DNA of 64,000 bases, taken from Burhinus oedicnemus (taxonomy: Eukaryota; Chordata; Aves; Charadriiformes; Burhinidae). The translations under genes and the position numbers were made by a program. The notes under the pieces are model-generated. The model did not search any database. It saw only the letters and a program-made list of their open reading frames with translations, and was not told where the DNA came from. Of this stretch, positions 38,601 to 51,500 are shown piece after piece; the first letter of the stretch is position 1, and each line of letters opens with the position of its first letter. The stretch spans positions 2,588,565 through 2,652,564 of the forward strand of contig VFFE01007192.1 of the NCBI GenBank assembly GCA_008921705.1, given 5' to 3'.

Positions 38601-40832
38601 TGTCTTTTTGGTACTGATGCTTCTCAATGCCTCACAGAACTGAAAAAAACCCAAACAAACAGAGCTATAGAGGTTGAAACAATAGTTAATAACAAATTAT
38701 TGTACTTAAGAAGAAAATTCCTGAATTCTTTGAATTTATTCTTATTGAACTGGAACCATCTCACCCAGATACACCAGTTGGTTTCCTGACATTTCAGAGA
38801 TAATGAGTGACAGCAGTAATTTGTTACCTGTAAGAAAGAGCCTCAGTACAGTGACGGAACTTTTGCAGCATGTGGCCTTGTGTTGTCTAAGATAGTGCAC
38901 CAGAAATATTAAAGGACTGAAACCATTGAACCCTCAGAATTAAAAAAAAAAAAAAATCTATATTAGGAGTGGAAATATTTCCTGTTTCCTAGCAGAACTT
39001 TAAAAGCACACAAATACTCTAGGCAGTCAGTTTGCAGCTGAAAGTAAGTTTTTCTCACACAATACATAATTTCAAATGAGATACGCTAACATTTTTAATT
39101 CATGTGCTTCCTTCTAAAGATTTCTGGTGACAAAACTGTGAATGCTGTTAGCAACATTAGGAAGTCTTGCCACATGACTTATTCTACGTGTCTCAGTGAA
39201 AGACTTGAGCCACCCAAAAAGTGCAACAATCTCCCAGTACGCATTGTTTTGAAGGGCTGTATTGTTTTCATGTAAAAGGGTGAAGGTGGAGAAGGTCATG
39301 TTTATGTATTTAGTGTACGTTCTTGATACACAATCAGGAAACTCCTCTTAAAGTATTTCCAAACCCACCTCCAAATAATATTCAACACTGTAAATCCCGC
39401 TCACATGTAACATGCTCATCATCTGAGATGAATCATGCTCCTCTGAAATAAGAGAAAGTCATCTGGATTGTCTTGCTGAGCAGCTACAAACCACTGTGAA
39501 TTCAGGCTGGAACTATGTATGAAAATGGAAACTAGAAAGTCTTAATCACATCAAAGCTTTTACATGACTGTAAACAGCTAAAGCAAGTTGCCACATTTGA
39601 CACACATAGCAGCACATGGTGGACCTAGCAGAGTCCTCCAGCAGTACCTCCACAAGCTTTGCGCTTTCAGGGGCCCCTATATGCCCTCCTGACATACATA
39701 TTCTTGGTTTTACGCTATAAAAACATACTCTGGATGGCTGTGACATAGCCACCTCTTTTTTTCATACACTTTGTTATTGTTTTTCTTTGTGCTTTCTCCT
39801 TCTTAAGTTCAATATCCAAAGGCAAGAGGAGATGCAGGGTCAAGTACTATGTGGTGTGGTGAATCCAGCCAGTATGTGCCAGTTTGCCTCAGAGCACATC
39901 TTGGTTTATTTCACCTTCGAACTAAATGCAGATGTAGGCTTGAGGGCATACATACCGCAAACCTAACAACACATAGTGTGATCGCTGAACAGCTGAGGAA
40001 GGTCAATATCACTACATCAATCAGAGGATTGGACCGTGGCACCTTCCACTTCACACATCCTGTACTCGCCCATGTAAGAGCTAGGTCCCTCTTTCTGTGG
40101 GCGAAATCTATACCCAAAGTCTTGAGTTCAAGCAATATGGAATGGTGTCAAAAGACTTGCTCCCAGGGCCAAATGGACTGACCTTGCAGACCTGTGCGGC
40201 CACACCTCTACAGAATGAATCCTTTGGCAGCAACACCAGCATAAGGAATTTTGGTCCCTAGCTCCTGCTGCCTCATTCCCTCCTCTGCTCAAGGCTGACC
40301 ACCATCACCCCCCATGGTGCTGATGCATCTGCTTGTGGGACTGCACTGTGAAACAGGTCGTTCTGCAGCCCTGCCTAGTGCCCACCAAGGCTGTGGGTGG
40401 TTTGTGGGCATAGCAGAGAGGGTGGCAGCTTGGAGCGCAGGGGTAGGGAAGAGGAGGCCAGTGCCAGGGGACGGCCCAAGTTTGGATACTTAATCAGAAA
40501 CCTCTGTGTCAGCACAGTTTACAGGGCTGATCTGTTCTCAAATACCTCTGCTTATAAAGTGTAGAAACTTGAAGGGAAAAAAATCCAGTGTAAAAAGTGA
40601 GGATTCTGTTTCCCTCTCCCACATTCGGAAACTCTCAGAAATACCACCTTTATTTTGCTTTCCACTAACTCCATCCCAGAATACAAAACCTAGAAATATT
40701 TCTCAAGCAGCTGAGCTGCTGATCCTTGAATTTTTCTCATTTATCTATCATTATTTTTTCCTATTTGTTAATTTTTGCTATCATTTCATTGGCTTAGTTT
40801 TGTATAAATATTATGAATACTAAACTTGCGTA
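32659..40832. other. non-coding DNA, no gene recognised
   Basis: About 8 kb of AT-rich sequence with no defended gene. Simple-sequence features include a TA run at 38452-38465 and a 15-A run at 38942-38956. Open frames of up to 117 codons lack recognisable domains. No mobile element was identified. Confidence 0.6.
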
Positions 40833-40872
40833 AATATTTGTGATACAAATATTATAATTTACCATGGTAAAT
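40833..40872. repeat. two adjacent perfect palindromic sequences
   Basis: AATATTTGT (40833-40841) and ACAAATATT (40845-40853) form a 9-bp perfect inverted repeat with a 3-base loop. Three bases later the 16-base sequence ATTTACCATGGTAAAT (40857-40872) is its own reverse complement. Both lie in an AT-rich stretch. They could form small hairpins or bind dimeric factors; no function is shown. Confidence 0.9.
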
Positions 40873-43800
40873 GATTTCTAAGTAAAAGCTGATCTCAATC
40901 AAGTTTCTCATGTTAGTGATGGAGAGAAATGAAAAAGAAGATGCTGTACAGAATCAGGTTTTGTTTTATACAACATACTATCTTTTCTGTTCCAGACCAT
41001 CCAGGCTCGCCAAGAGTGACTTCAGCTGGAAAATATCCTGGTAGGGAGACATACTTGTAACTTTAGATATCACGAAGCGCAAATCTGAAACTTCAAATTT
41101 CAGCACTCTGTCCATAACAGTAAGGGGAAAAAGAGCTCCACTTCAGCTGAAAGATAAACCTAAATAAAGCTAAGTAAAAATATTATTGCATAGTAGTCCA
41201 GCTAACAAGCAGTAATAGAGAAACCAATGAAGTGAAATTAAAGCAAGCTTAACTCATTTACAAAATGTAAAAAGAACTCAAGATTGATGAGAGGGTCAAA
41301 TAAATGTAATGAACGTCCCGTTTTGTGTAAGATTTGCTTCTCTGGTTCTACATGCCACAGCATTGACTGGGTTTAACAAAATACCACAAGTAAGACTGGT
41401 TATCTGACAGCTTACTTTCAAAGAGGATAAGACCATGAAATCCTATGCAATGGAATAGATTTTCATTACCGTTTTTTCACTGAAAGAACACAAAAATGAC
41501 AAAAAAAAAAAACAACTATAAGCATTTCAACTTCTGGATATGTCTGGATTTTCAGACCTTCAAAGCTTGGTTACTGCCAGCCTAAACCTCCAGATACATA
41601 TGTTTCCAAATGTCCAAAAGAATGCAAAAGACTAAATTCACCTGCAGATCAGAGGAAGGAAGGGACTGACTTGTACACAGCAAGTAATGCTTATTGCTTA
41701 CTCCCACAGTACCTCGACATCTGAAGAGACATTAAAGCACCACTACATAAAACTACTAAGAGATGGCGTCATCATTCCTGGATCACACATTCTTTTTTAT
41801 GCAGCTCTACCTCCCTAATGCAATTTCTCCATCTTAGCAAGTTTATCAAAAAGAGGGGAATCCTTTTGTTTAACTAAATCATGATGCTTTGAAACTGAAT
41901 TCCATGAGTTACCATGCAATTGGGCTTCCTGACACTGAATAAAAAATATTACCTCTTTGACAACAGAAGTCATAAGGCAAGATGCCCAGCTATACAATTT
42001 TTATTCAACTAATGGCTAAATGCTCTTATCCAAGAGCTCAGTGGCAATTAAGACTGATGTTCCCTATGCTAAATGTGCTCCTGGAAAGTCCCCCCTTGAA
42101 GGACAAGCAACTAATTTTTTTTTTTTTTCTTAAAAAGCACAGTGGTGGTTAGAACACGAGGTTTGGAAAATAGATCCGAAGTTATGACAGTGGGTGAACA
42201 TCACTATCAACTAGTCCAACAAATAAGCACATTTTTTGTGGAGAAGGGCAGGAGCAGTGGAAAGAGCCTTTACATGACTGGAGGGACCACACAGCTGTGA
42301 TGTATGAGACTACACCATGGCAGGCAATACTCAGAGGCAAGGGCGCTTACATCATCTTACTCTTCATAGTGAATCCTCAGCTGGCAGATATCTGAGTTCC
42401 TGTCATTGTTGCCAAGACTGCTGACAGATTCACCATTGAGAAGTCATTGAGAAGACACAGAAACAAACCTGGCACTAGAAATCAGGTTTCTCCTCCCCAG
42501 TGAGTGCTTGCTGCTTTGTCGAGGGGAACCTTACCCTGCTTTTCCCTCTACTCAGGTATTAACGCTCAGCGACAGCTGTTCACTTGAGCAAGTGTCGTCC
42601 TCAAACACCAGCCTCAACCTCCTGACTGCAGAGACACGTCAGTTTGGAAGTATCTGGATAAGAAGAGACCAACCAATCAAACTCCTGAAGTAGTTTAGCA
42701 ATGAAAAATTAAGCACTTGCTACTGCAATTGCATTTGTACCACAGCCCATTTGCAACAAGAACAAAAAACTGAAACATACAAATTTGGAATGAGATGTTT
42801 TGTGAAAAGAAGCACAGTCCAGGACAGACAAATGTTGTATTCTGAGGAAGTAACATATCACAGTATCAGAGAGAAAAAGTTTAAAAGCTGATGATTAAAG
42901 GGGGAAACAAAAATGGGTTTGGTAGACATGACAAAATTAATAACTGATATGAAATTAAATACATAAAATTACACGGAATGTACACCACCAGTGACTGTTC
43001 TACAGCAGCAAGGGCAAGCAGACAGACCTCTGTTTACTTTTATCCATTTTTTTACAAGGCTCAAACAGGGTTGATGCCCCAGAATACAAATAACTGTATT
43101 GCTTCCATTCCCCAAAGGGTATACCATACCACCTCCTGGTAACAAAATGGGAGCTACATTCTACTCCTGCTTTACCGCTGGCTCCTAAACACACTCAAAT
43201 AACCAACAATTTCCCCACTACTGTCAGCAGGCTTTGAAAACCTGCCGCTGGTCAATGCTGGCACATAATGATGGATACGGACTGATAAGCATGATATTCA
43301 TGTTTAACTTCTGCCTCCTCTCCTACTTCCTCACTGCTGTGACAACATCTCACAGATAAGCAACATACTGCAGTGCTGCTTGTGGGACATGTCACCTGCT
43401 CAGCCAGGTCTGTCACGGTTGAAAGGCATATAACTGCTTCATTAGGCAACTCCTCCCAGTGCAGAGGCCATGCTGCTCCGCTGCAACAGGGATACCTTTT
43501 GCTAGCGAAGCCCTCTGACCAAGTCCTCTCTAGAATATGGCTGTGCATTCCCTGCCTTCCTCTGCCATGTGATCTCCAACACCATTACTTGACCCTTGTC
43601 ATCTTCAAGGTGTGCTCCTGCCTGATTGCCAGTGCCCAGGAAGGCCACCCATCCCACATGCCAAAATATAGATCTGAAGTAGAGATCATAGAAAACTCAG
43701 AGACATCTGCAAAAGGGAGACAGAACTAGCAGTGACCACAGGGCTCAGTCATTCTTCAGTACAAGAGGATGATGGTCATGATAATCATGTTCACAGCATT

Positions 43801-45440
43801 GTCATTTATTCCAACTTAGACACCTTCCCTGTTGCTAAAAAGGCTCTTAGGTTCCCTTGCCAACACTGGTGCTCAGAGGTGGAGTGGAAACAGGGAGGGC
43901 ATAAGGGACACACCAGAGAAAAGCTACTTTCTTGGCTGCCTAAAACATGAGTCTTGATGCTTCATTAACCCTTTGCATAACTCTCCTGCCAACGGAAATG
44001 CTGCTGGCAGTCCTTTGGCAGGTCACGCAATGGAAATTACATACCAGGCATGCACTGCTAGACAAGCAGTCACCAGAAACGTATCACTGAGTGCTCCTAC
44101 CACTCCATTCCTCCACCTCTCCAGCTGCATACTTGGAGGCAGTAATTCTCAATTATCTTCCCTTCCCAGAGCAGTACGAGATCAGTGTACAAAATGCAAT
44201 CTCCTCACAAGAGATCGCTTACACAGGCATGTCTGCTTGGCTATGGGAAAGAACACCTCTGTGCACGTTTGCCTATCTCCCACTGAGAGCCACATCTATG
44301 CCAGCTACAAATGAAGATGTTTTCCTGATTTGTTTAAGCCAATTTTAGTGTAACTGCTTCCAAAAGTGATGGTCACACCTTCCCATCACTTCTATCTTCA
44401 TGTCCCCAGTCTCCTCCTCATTGCAATGCTAAAAATTGTGTGACTGTGTTATAAAGGAAATGACTTGCTGAAAATTCACCCAGCAGCAAAAATGGAGCAA
44501 AAGATTACTTTTCAGCTGGGTCAGTTCTCTGATCCAACAACTTGCTATGCAGCTGTGTTTTTACTGGGCGCTGACACAGAGGAAGCAGAAGGAACACCAA
44601 CTATCTTAAATCATGAAACTGCAACCTAACCAGACCTAATTTTAAAATATTGTAACCGTGGCTGAAAGTTCTATTGTAGGTGGGTCCCCAGGGCTCGGAG
44701 TATCAGCCCAGTTAAGGGACTGGTGCTACACCATAACCTTCACCTGCAGGATGGCAGGGACAGTACAGCAGTCTGATGGGTGCAGTGCAAACAGGGCCCC
44801 CACACTCCCTTCAGAATTGTTAAGGGTGTCCATGTCACATTGCATTAATAGTTCTGTACAAAGGAAGAGCACAAAAAGCAGTTATTGTTACCTGAAAATC
44901 ATCATATAACACACACCCCCCTCTGAAAACAGCAAGGTCGATGGTCTGGGAGAAGGAAGGGAGCCGGACCTTTTTGCAGATGTTTTGCTTTTGTGCAGCA
45001 TTAATTACTCAGATATCATCATACTTTCATTTCAGGGAATGGTTGGCTCTGACATTTTTGCAACTTTGTGTTTTTATTATTTGTACATTCAGAAATGGTT
45101 TTCTGTGAGGGTCATCACTGCCTTATTAAATGCCTAATCCAGTAGGGCATGGCAGACACAATCATTAACATCAAATTTCTGGCATTAAATCTAGCCACAC
45201 AATTCTATCTGATATTAAATTTCGCTTTTCTCTAATTTTGCCAACACCGAATGACATGACAACAGCAGTAAAACTACAAACATCCTAAAGCTAAGCACAT
45301 ATCAAAAGGTACAAAACCTACAACTAAAACGATCTGCAGAAGCACTCACTTAAGAGACATAGGTGTGCCTAGCCTTGTGTCAAAGACAAGGAGACGCTGC
45401 CTCCACAAGAAGTCAACCGTGGTGTGTTTCTTTTCTCAGC
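40873..45440. other. non-coding DNA, no gene recognised
   Basis: AT-rich to about 43,200, then nearer to balanced composition to 44,300. It contains a 14-T run at 42115-42128 and an 11-bp direct repeat (ATTGAGAAGTC / ATTGAGAAGAC) at 42435-42456. Open frames of up to 118 codons show no domain. Confidence 0.55.
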
Positions 45441-45830
45441 AGGAAGACTGCATCCCACGGGGGGACACCATCCAGCACCTGGGGCTCCCCCCACCCTGCC
45501 CAGGGCCCAGCACCCCATGTCAGCCCCCCAGGGCCATCAACCCCTGCCCCAGCGACGCTGCAGCAGGGCCGGTCTCCAGCTCCACACAACCCTGCCCTGC
45601 CCAGCCATGGGCCCTGCCAAGCTCAGCCCACACATGGGCCCATGACCCATCCCCGTCCCCATCCCCAGGGAGATGCCCGATGCCCAGGGCTGGGACCGCC
45701 CTGATGCCCCCCGGCTGCCCTGCGCCTGGCTGGGAGTGGGGACAGGCCCTGCCATCACCCACCATGGGACTTGCCATGGTCCCAGCCTGGGGCAGCCCCT
45801 GGCCCCCACAGGGCCCTGGCATTCAGAATT
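45441..45830. other. C-rich, CpG-poor GC block
   Basis: A sharply bounded block of about 390 bases is very GC-rich on an AT-rich background. The plus strand has about twice as much C as G in the part I counted (45481-45540). CpG is scarce for such a composition (about nine by eye), so this is not a classical CpG island. Long open frames on both strands (155 codons plus, 100 codons minus) are a by-product of few A/T-rich stop codons and give proline/glycine-rich low-complexity translations. It could be a decayed GC-rich repeat. Confidence 0.6.
45646..45666 (-). other. G-quadruplex motif
   Basis: The plus strand shows CCC AT CCCC GT CCCC AT CCCC, so the minus strand has four runs of three or four G with 2-base loops. 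This matches the classical G3+N1-7 pattern, and short loops favour a stable structure. It lies inside the C-rich block. Confidence 0.85.
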
Positions 45831-48553
45831 AAGAACCAGGGCAGGAGTACAAGCCTGTCAGCAGCAGGTCTGGTTTAAACCTGAGCGCTCGCTGCGATAT
45901 GGCTGCTGGAGGTTCACAGGTGATGCCATTTGTGAACACAGATCTGCCCAGCAGCCTCTACAGCGAGAGGACACACAGGCAAGAGTGTGGGTTAAAAACC
46001 ATCTGTTCCCCATCCCAGAAATGTCTTCCAGCAAGCCAGTTCACACTTCTGAAGATCCTGTGGCAAAATGAAAACAGCACCAAGCACCAACACGGTGTAA
46101 CACCGGGGTGCTGCCACACTAATCGCCTCCACCAGTGGAGCACTGAGTTAATGTCAGTTCTCCAGTTCCCTGAACACTAATGTGGGCATGCAAAATGTGA
46201 CCCCAATAATTAGGGTTACAACAGCTCAAGTTAGCAAGGACGCTGGTGAGTTCAGACTTAGAAAATTAGATAGTAACAAAGACCTATTAAAAAGGTGTGA
46301 ATGCAGCTCCTCGCCGATATTAATTATAACAGTCCCCACAAATGTCTCCTTCCTGTTTTCCCCAGTCTCCTTTTAATGCGCTGCAGTGACAACGGTGATG
46401 TTAACCACGCTGGAAGGAGGGTGGCTGACAGTAGCATTATCTTCAGGCTGGCCTCTGGATAACCCCGTGAGCCAAAACTGGGAGGTCTGCCTGGGATCGG
46501 GAGCAATCTCTCTCTCTCCAACCTTATCAGACCCTAAAATTGGGGCGTGTGGCTTCTTTGCCTTTCCTATTGTCTCGTACCTCTGCGCTGAGATGGAATG
46601 TCAAAAGCAAACAGCATCACATTAGCAAGGGAGGGCTCATCAGGTGAGAGGTGTGCCACAGAAACCAAAGGGCCCCCCCGCGAGGGTCTGACTCCTTCCA
46701 GCCAGGGGATTTCGTCAGGAGCCGGACAGGAGCCCTGAGCACACCCACAAGAGCCTCCCAGCCCCCTCCATGCACATCCTCCTGCATCCTCTGGGGTCCC
46801 ACCTACCGAAATAGAGGCATTGCTCGCTGGTCTTGTAGATAACTAATGCACTGCTCCCTAACCTACTCTAAACCAGAACATCCTTTCCTCTCTACTGACA
46901 CTTTCTGTCACTTGGGCATTTTTAAGGCCAAAAAGGCGGGCATTTTTAAGGCTGTTGTTACTGCAACTGGCTATAACATTGATTATATTTCCCCCCCAGA
47001 CACCTTGCTTCTATGCTCTCATCTGCTGTTATATGACCAGCATCCACCACTGGGCCACTGTCAAGGACTTGCTAAGGGGCCCCTGAGGCAAACTGAAGGC
47101 TTGCTGCCGGAAAGCGAGTGCCTTCCTCCTCCCTCCCCAGGAGCAGGCAGTGCTGTGCCTGCGCTCCTCTCCACTCTTCCTGCGTGTGCGCCGGTGCTCG
47201 TAGGGCTCTTCAGTGAGCTGTAACTCATTAGGACAGCAGAAAGCTATCCTTTTTCGATGGATACATTACATTTCTAAAATTGCAGGAAGAGGCTCATGAT
47301 AAGTCACGTGGGGATTTCTGTCCCCAGCCCTGATGTGGAGCTTGATTTCTGGTTGCACAGACCATGACAAACCACCCCAGAGGGCAGGCCGGCTCCTTTC
47401 TGTATCCATGAGCTCATCAGAATCACTCTGCTGACGTACTGATGCCAGAGAAGCAGCAGGAACGTCTGCAGAGGGGAAAGCCCCATGAAAGACTTTCCTA
47501 GGCAGTCCCAGGTCAACTAGTGAAGCAGACCAATGTGAGCCAGCTCATCATGTGGCCTCCTGACATGGCACAAGGGGGATGATCCGTCAACCTGCCAGCT
47601 GGTAAAAAGCAAAGGCATCGAGTCAGAGCCACTGCAGTGTGCAATGGTCCCTCCTACATGGCGACCTGTCCACCTGGATACTCGTCACAAAACTCTCGTG
47701 GTTCATAAGCCTATGGTTAGCCAAATACAGCGGGTGCCTTTGCCACAAGGAGAAAAAGATGAGTAATCTGCAAATTCCACTGGGAAAGAGCCAGTTTAGC
47801 TCTTCGCCTTCCCCATGGGCTTAGCCTTGATGACTAATATGACAATCCCAGATTCTCAACAAAACAAAGCTTGTATGTGACTGGTGCACATCAGGGCCTC
47901 AAGGGCACATCAAGGCTGAACTTCTACTTCTCTGTGATAATTAGGTCTCGTTCCAGTAATTTAGATTCTTGAAGGGGTTCCCGTCCCTTATACTGAAACT
48001 GTTCAGCACTGAAAGTTTTAAGGCTCTGAAAGTGCAGCAGGAAGTCATGGTTTCTAAAACAACCAGGGGGTAGCTTGGTGCTTTCCAGACCATTCTGAGC
48101 GAAAAGTGACTTAAAATGGTACCTCAGGGTTCAGTAGCAGTTAATAACCTGATAACCAAATTAAGTCTTGTTTACTTTGGGTTAAATAGCTGTTTGTCCT
48201 AGCCTTGCAAAGCCTGCCTGAAATCAGCAACGCGAGTTGGTTTTTTTTTTTATTCTAATGAAGTATCAGTGGCACAGACCAGTCTATACGGGGCATTATT
48301 CTGGAATAATTATACATAAGCTAGTTCAAACACTCATGCAGAAAACTATCCAGGGGCAGCTACTTCTTAATTCATATCTCACTCTACCTTGTCTGCTAGA
48401 ACAAGCTCGAATGCTGCAACTTTGTGATGAGGCCTGAGAAAACTGAATTTCCTCACTGGCAAAATGAAGAGTTTCCAGTCAACTCTATTTCTGCCACCTT
48501 CTACTCTCTAAAATGCTAGAAGAATAACCTGGATTTTAAAAAACAAAAGTCTG

Positions 48554-48554
<1 letters not shown>
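45831..48554. other. non-coding DNA, no gene recognised
   Basis: Balanced to AT-rich sequence. A 15-bp direct repeat, GGGCATTTTTAAGGC, occurs at 46914-46928 and 46938-46952. An 8-C run lies at about 46,672. No gene or element recognised; open frames reach 132 codons without domains. Confidence 0.55.

Positions 48555-48591
<37 letters not shown>
48555..48591. repeat. poly(T) homopolymer, 37 bases
   Basis: An uninterrupted run of 37 T. On the minus strand it would be a 37-A tail, but I see no AATAAA signal in the 60 bases before it on that strand and no recognisable gene copy, so a processed pseudogene is not supported. The length may be unreliable in the assembly. Confidence 0.97.
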
Positions 48592-48592
<1 letters not shown>

Positions 48593-51500
48593 GCTAGGTT
48601 TGAGAGCTGAACTGGTTCACCATAAAGAAATGCCAAGACTTGAGGTGAGGGGAAAAACGATGCAATCGGGCCAGGCAAGGAAGATCAAGTGAGGAAAGAG
48701 TGAGCCTGTCCCCTCTGGCAGAGGTGAGCTCTCAGTTTGACCCACTCATAAGGTGACTTAAGAGCACTGTGAGCCAAGATTGGTCCTCAGTTAAGGATTT
48801 TTGTAGTCCCACGCATGCTCACATTCAGGATTCTGCTTTCCCCGAGCCTTAGTTTTATTCACTTGTGCCAAGCTGAAGAGGTGATTCACTGTTGCATCAT
48901 GGCAAGTGCAATTCTGTGCAAATTTGACAAGCAGAGTAATAACTCTCCTTTCCTCATACGATTCTAATCTCCGGCAAGAAACTGGAAAAAAACTGTTTCC
49001 AGAAAATGACTATGATAAGTGCAAACAATTCAGTGCCATTTTCATAGCGATGTGCTTTCAGCTATCATTAAGTCTGCATGAGAAAAACAACCACAAAACT
49101 GCTGGAGCACACTGAATGCCAATTGCAGGTTTTACTGTATCTGTCATTTTCCATTGTATATTTAAAAAAAAAACCAAAAAACACAAACCTTTTTGGCATG
49201 CAGAACTGTTGTATTCAGAAAAGTTAGCCAACATAATTCTTCGAGAAATGTAAATGTACATATGCTGATTTCTACACACTGAACTAGTTCAATTGATCTC
49301 ACTAATTACCCATATGCATTAAATTTAGGGGTACATAAATGTTTGAAAGACTAAGACCTAAACTACCACATTGCAGCTTCTTCAGAAGTACTTGGGACTA
49401 AGAAGAAAGAGGAGGAACACGTGGATAAAGAAATTATTGCAAACTCCTAATTTCCACACAAATCCTTAAGAAGAAATAGAGCAGTGAAAACAGACAACTA
49501 TGTTATACAGCCTTCGGACAGTGACGTGTGTTTGCTCTAAAATGGAAGAGACTATCAATTTTAAAGGCCTCCTTTCAGTAATATAGATGTTCATCTTTGT
49601 GAGTATGTAACAGAAATCAGTCTAGGCTTTCTAGCCCTGCAGAGAAGATTGCTATTCTGAACAGCGTGCCCTTCACAGCTTGCTACTGGACTTATTCCCT
49701 TAGGAAAGATCACATCGGTGCCAGTATCTTCAGTTCCACACTTTTTTTTATTGAATTCCACTAGGAACCTTTTAACGCTACTCTTCCACACAAGAAGGTT
49801 ATGGAACAATGAAACATGGAAGAACATCCAGCGCTTGGGCAGTGAGATATAATGACATCAGGAAGGCCTGCTGCCTAAGTAAGAAATTAGTTTCTTTCCA
49901 AAAGGATAGGACTGCCCACGTTAACTCACTATTCTCCCTCTCTCATACTTCTTACTGTTTAAGAAGATATAACTATGGCCTCAGAAGATCGTTCTCCTTG
50001 CCCAAAAAAGCAGTACCTATGATACAAGGTATTGATAATAGAAGATGCAAAGTAAGTATGGGACTCCCAGTGATTTTGAAAGAACATGGATGCTTCCTGA
50101 GTGAATTAAAAATCAGATCGCCACACACTTTTACTTTTCTCATTCAAATTTTTTTCTACCAGTACTTAAAAGCTTTACTGGAATGCAAAGAATATTATAA
50201 TTTATTCAGCATCCTGGTATTTATCAGCCACTGCTCTTTTGCTCTTATGGTAGTCTCGAAAGATATATTATTCACGGTATTTATATAAGGCCTATTATTT
50301 TACACATGGCTGTAAACCTCATGAGAAACTTGTGACTATGCACAATTTCAGCTTAGTCAGAATTCCCTCTGGTAACCTACCGGGAATCAGTGCAGCTGCA
50401 GCTGGACTGATTTCCACCTGTACCTTTATTTTCTGTGAGGTCTCTGCTTCCCCAGCTGGAGGAAGCAAAATACATCAGGCTTCTCATCCTAAACCTGGAG
50501 GAGATGATGAGCAGTATGTTGTGAATTAAGCTGGAGAGAGCTCTCGGAAGGAAGACCTACCTGTATCTCTGATATATCTGATAGAGTTCCACTGGATGGG
50601 GAGCTGTGTAGAGGCATCGACGGCTGGGCAACGTGAGGCAGGAGAGAAAGGTCTCAGGGACAGGAACTCAAAGACTACACGCTACTGTGGGAAGACAGTA
50701 AAAGGAGGTGAAAAAGAAGCTACGTGAGGAAAGAGATGCAGTGGGTAAGGAACTTAGGCTGAAGACTGGTAGACAGCCATTTTGAGACAGTTTGTCAAGT
50801 GTATCCAATGGATTTCAGGATGCGCTTCCTTAAGCGTGTGAGCAGACAAATGAAATACTCTTCTTCCAGGAGGAATCAGAAAACAAGTAAGACCGAAATA
50901 CAGTTGAAATTAGAAAAAATACCCTAGTTATGTAAAGCTAATATTATTTTAGTCATTATTTTATACCAACGCATTTATATTTTGGTTTGTCTCATACCTT
51001 TTAAATTCACAGGCAAAATATTTATTTTTCAGTACATGATTAATATGTGGTATTTCTCTGCCATGTGTTTGACTTTAGTACTACGCATAATTTCTGGATT
51101 TAAAATCTGTTTTCCAAAGTTCCTTTGGTTTTGAACTTGCAATGGCCTCTGCCATCATCCTTTACCTCACAAAAGTATTTGGAAGATGTGTTCCCCAAAC
51201 AGTAAACCTACAGCCCTTTAACCAATATTCAGCAAGAAACTATCCTGCGGCTTAAGTTTGCAAGCCAATTCTCTTTCAAACAGTGTGAAAAAGCATTCAT
51301 GGCATTTTTAGTATTCCCTGCCCTCACAACCCACACTTTACAATATTTTTGTTGGAGGCAAGAAGGAGGAAACATACAGAACAACCACACTGAAAAGAGC
51401 CATGGTTTAACACTATAAAATGCTAATTCTGCTTCATCTGCTGCAGTACATAAACCCTACTGTATCCAGTCCAGTGGCAGACAACATTAAAAGTGTTGGT

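Noticed and set aside
45365..45832. 155-codon Pro/Gly-rich plus-strand open frame
   Set aside because: Produced by the C-rich block, with equally open frames on the other strand; composition effect.
48592..49200. Processed pseudogene upstream of the 37-A tail on the minus strand
   Set aside because: No AATAAA signal near the tail and no recognisable coding sequence.
49809..50288. 159-codon plus-strand open frame
   Set aside because: AT-rich, no recognised domain, no supporting signals. Length is reachable by chance in 64 kb times six frames.
51400..51420. A second copy of the LTR end (GCCATGGTTTAACA near 51,400)
   Set aside because: Similarity stops after about 13 bases; chance match.
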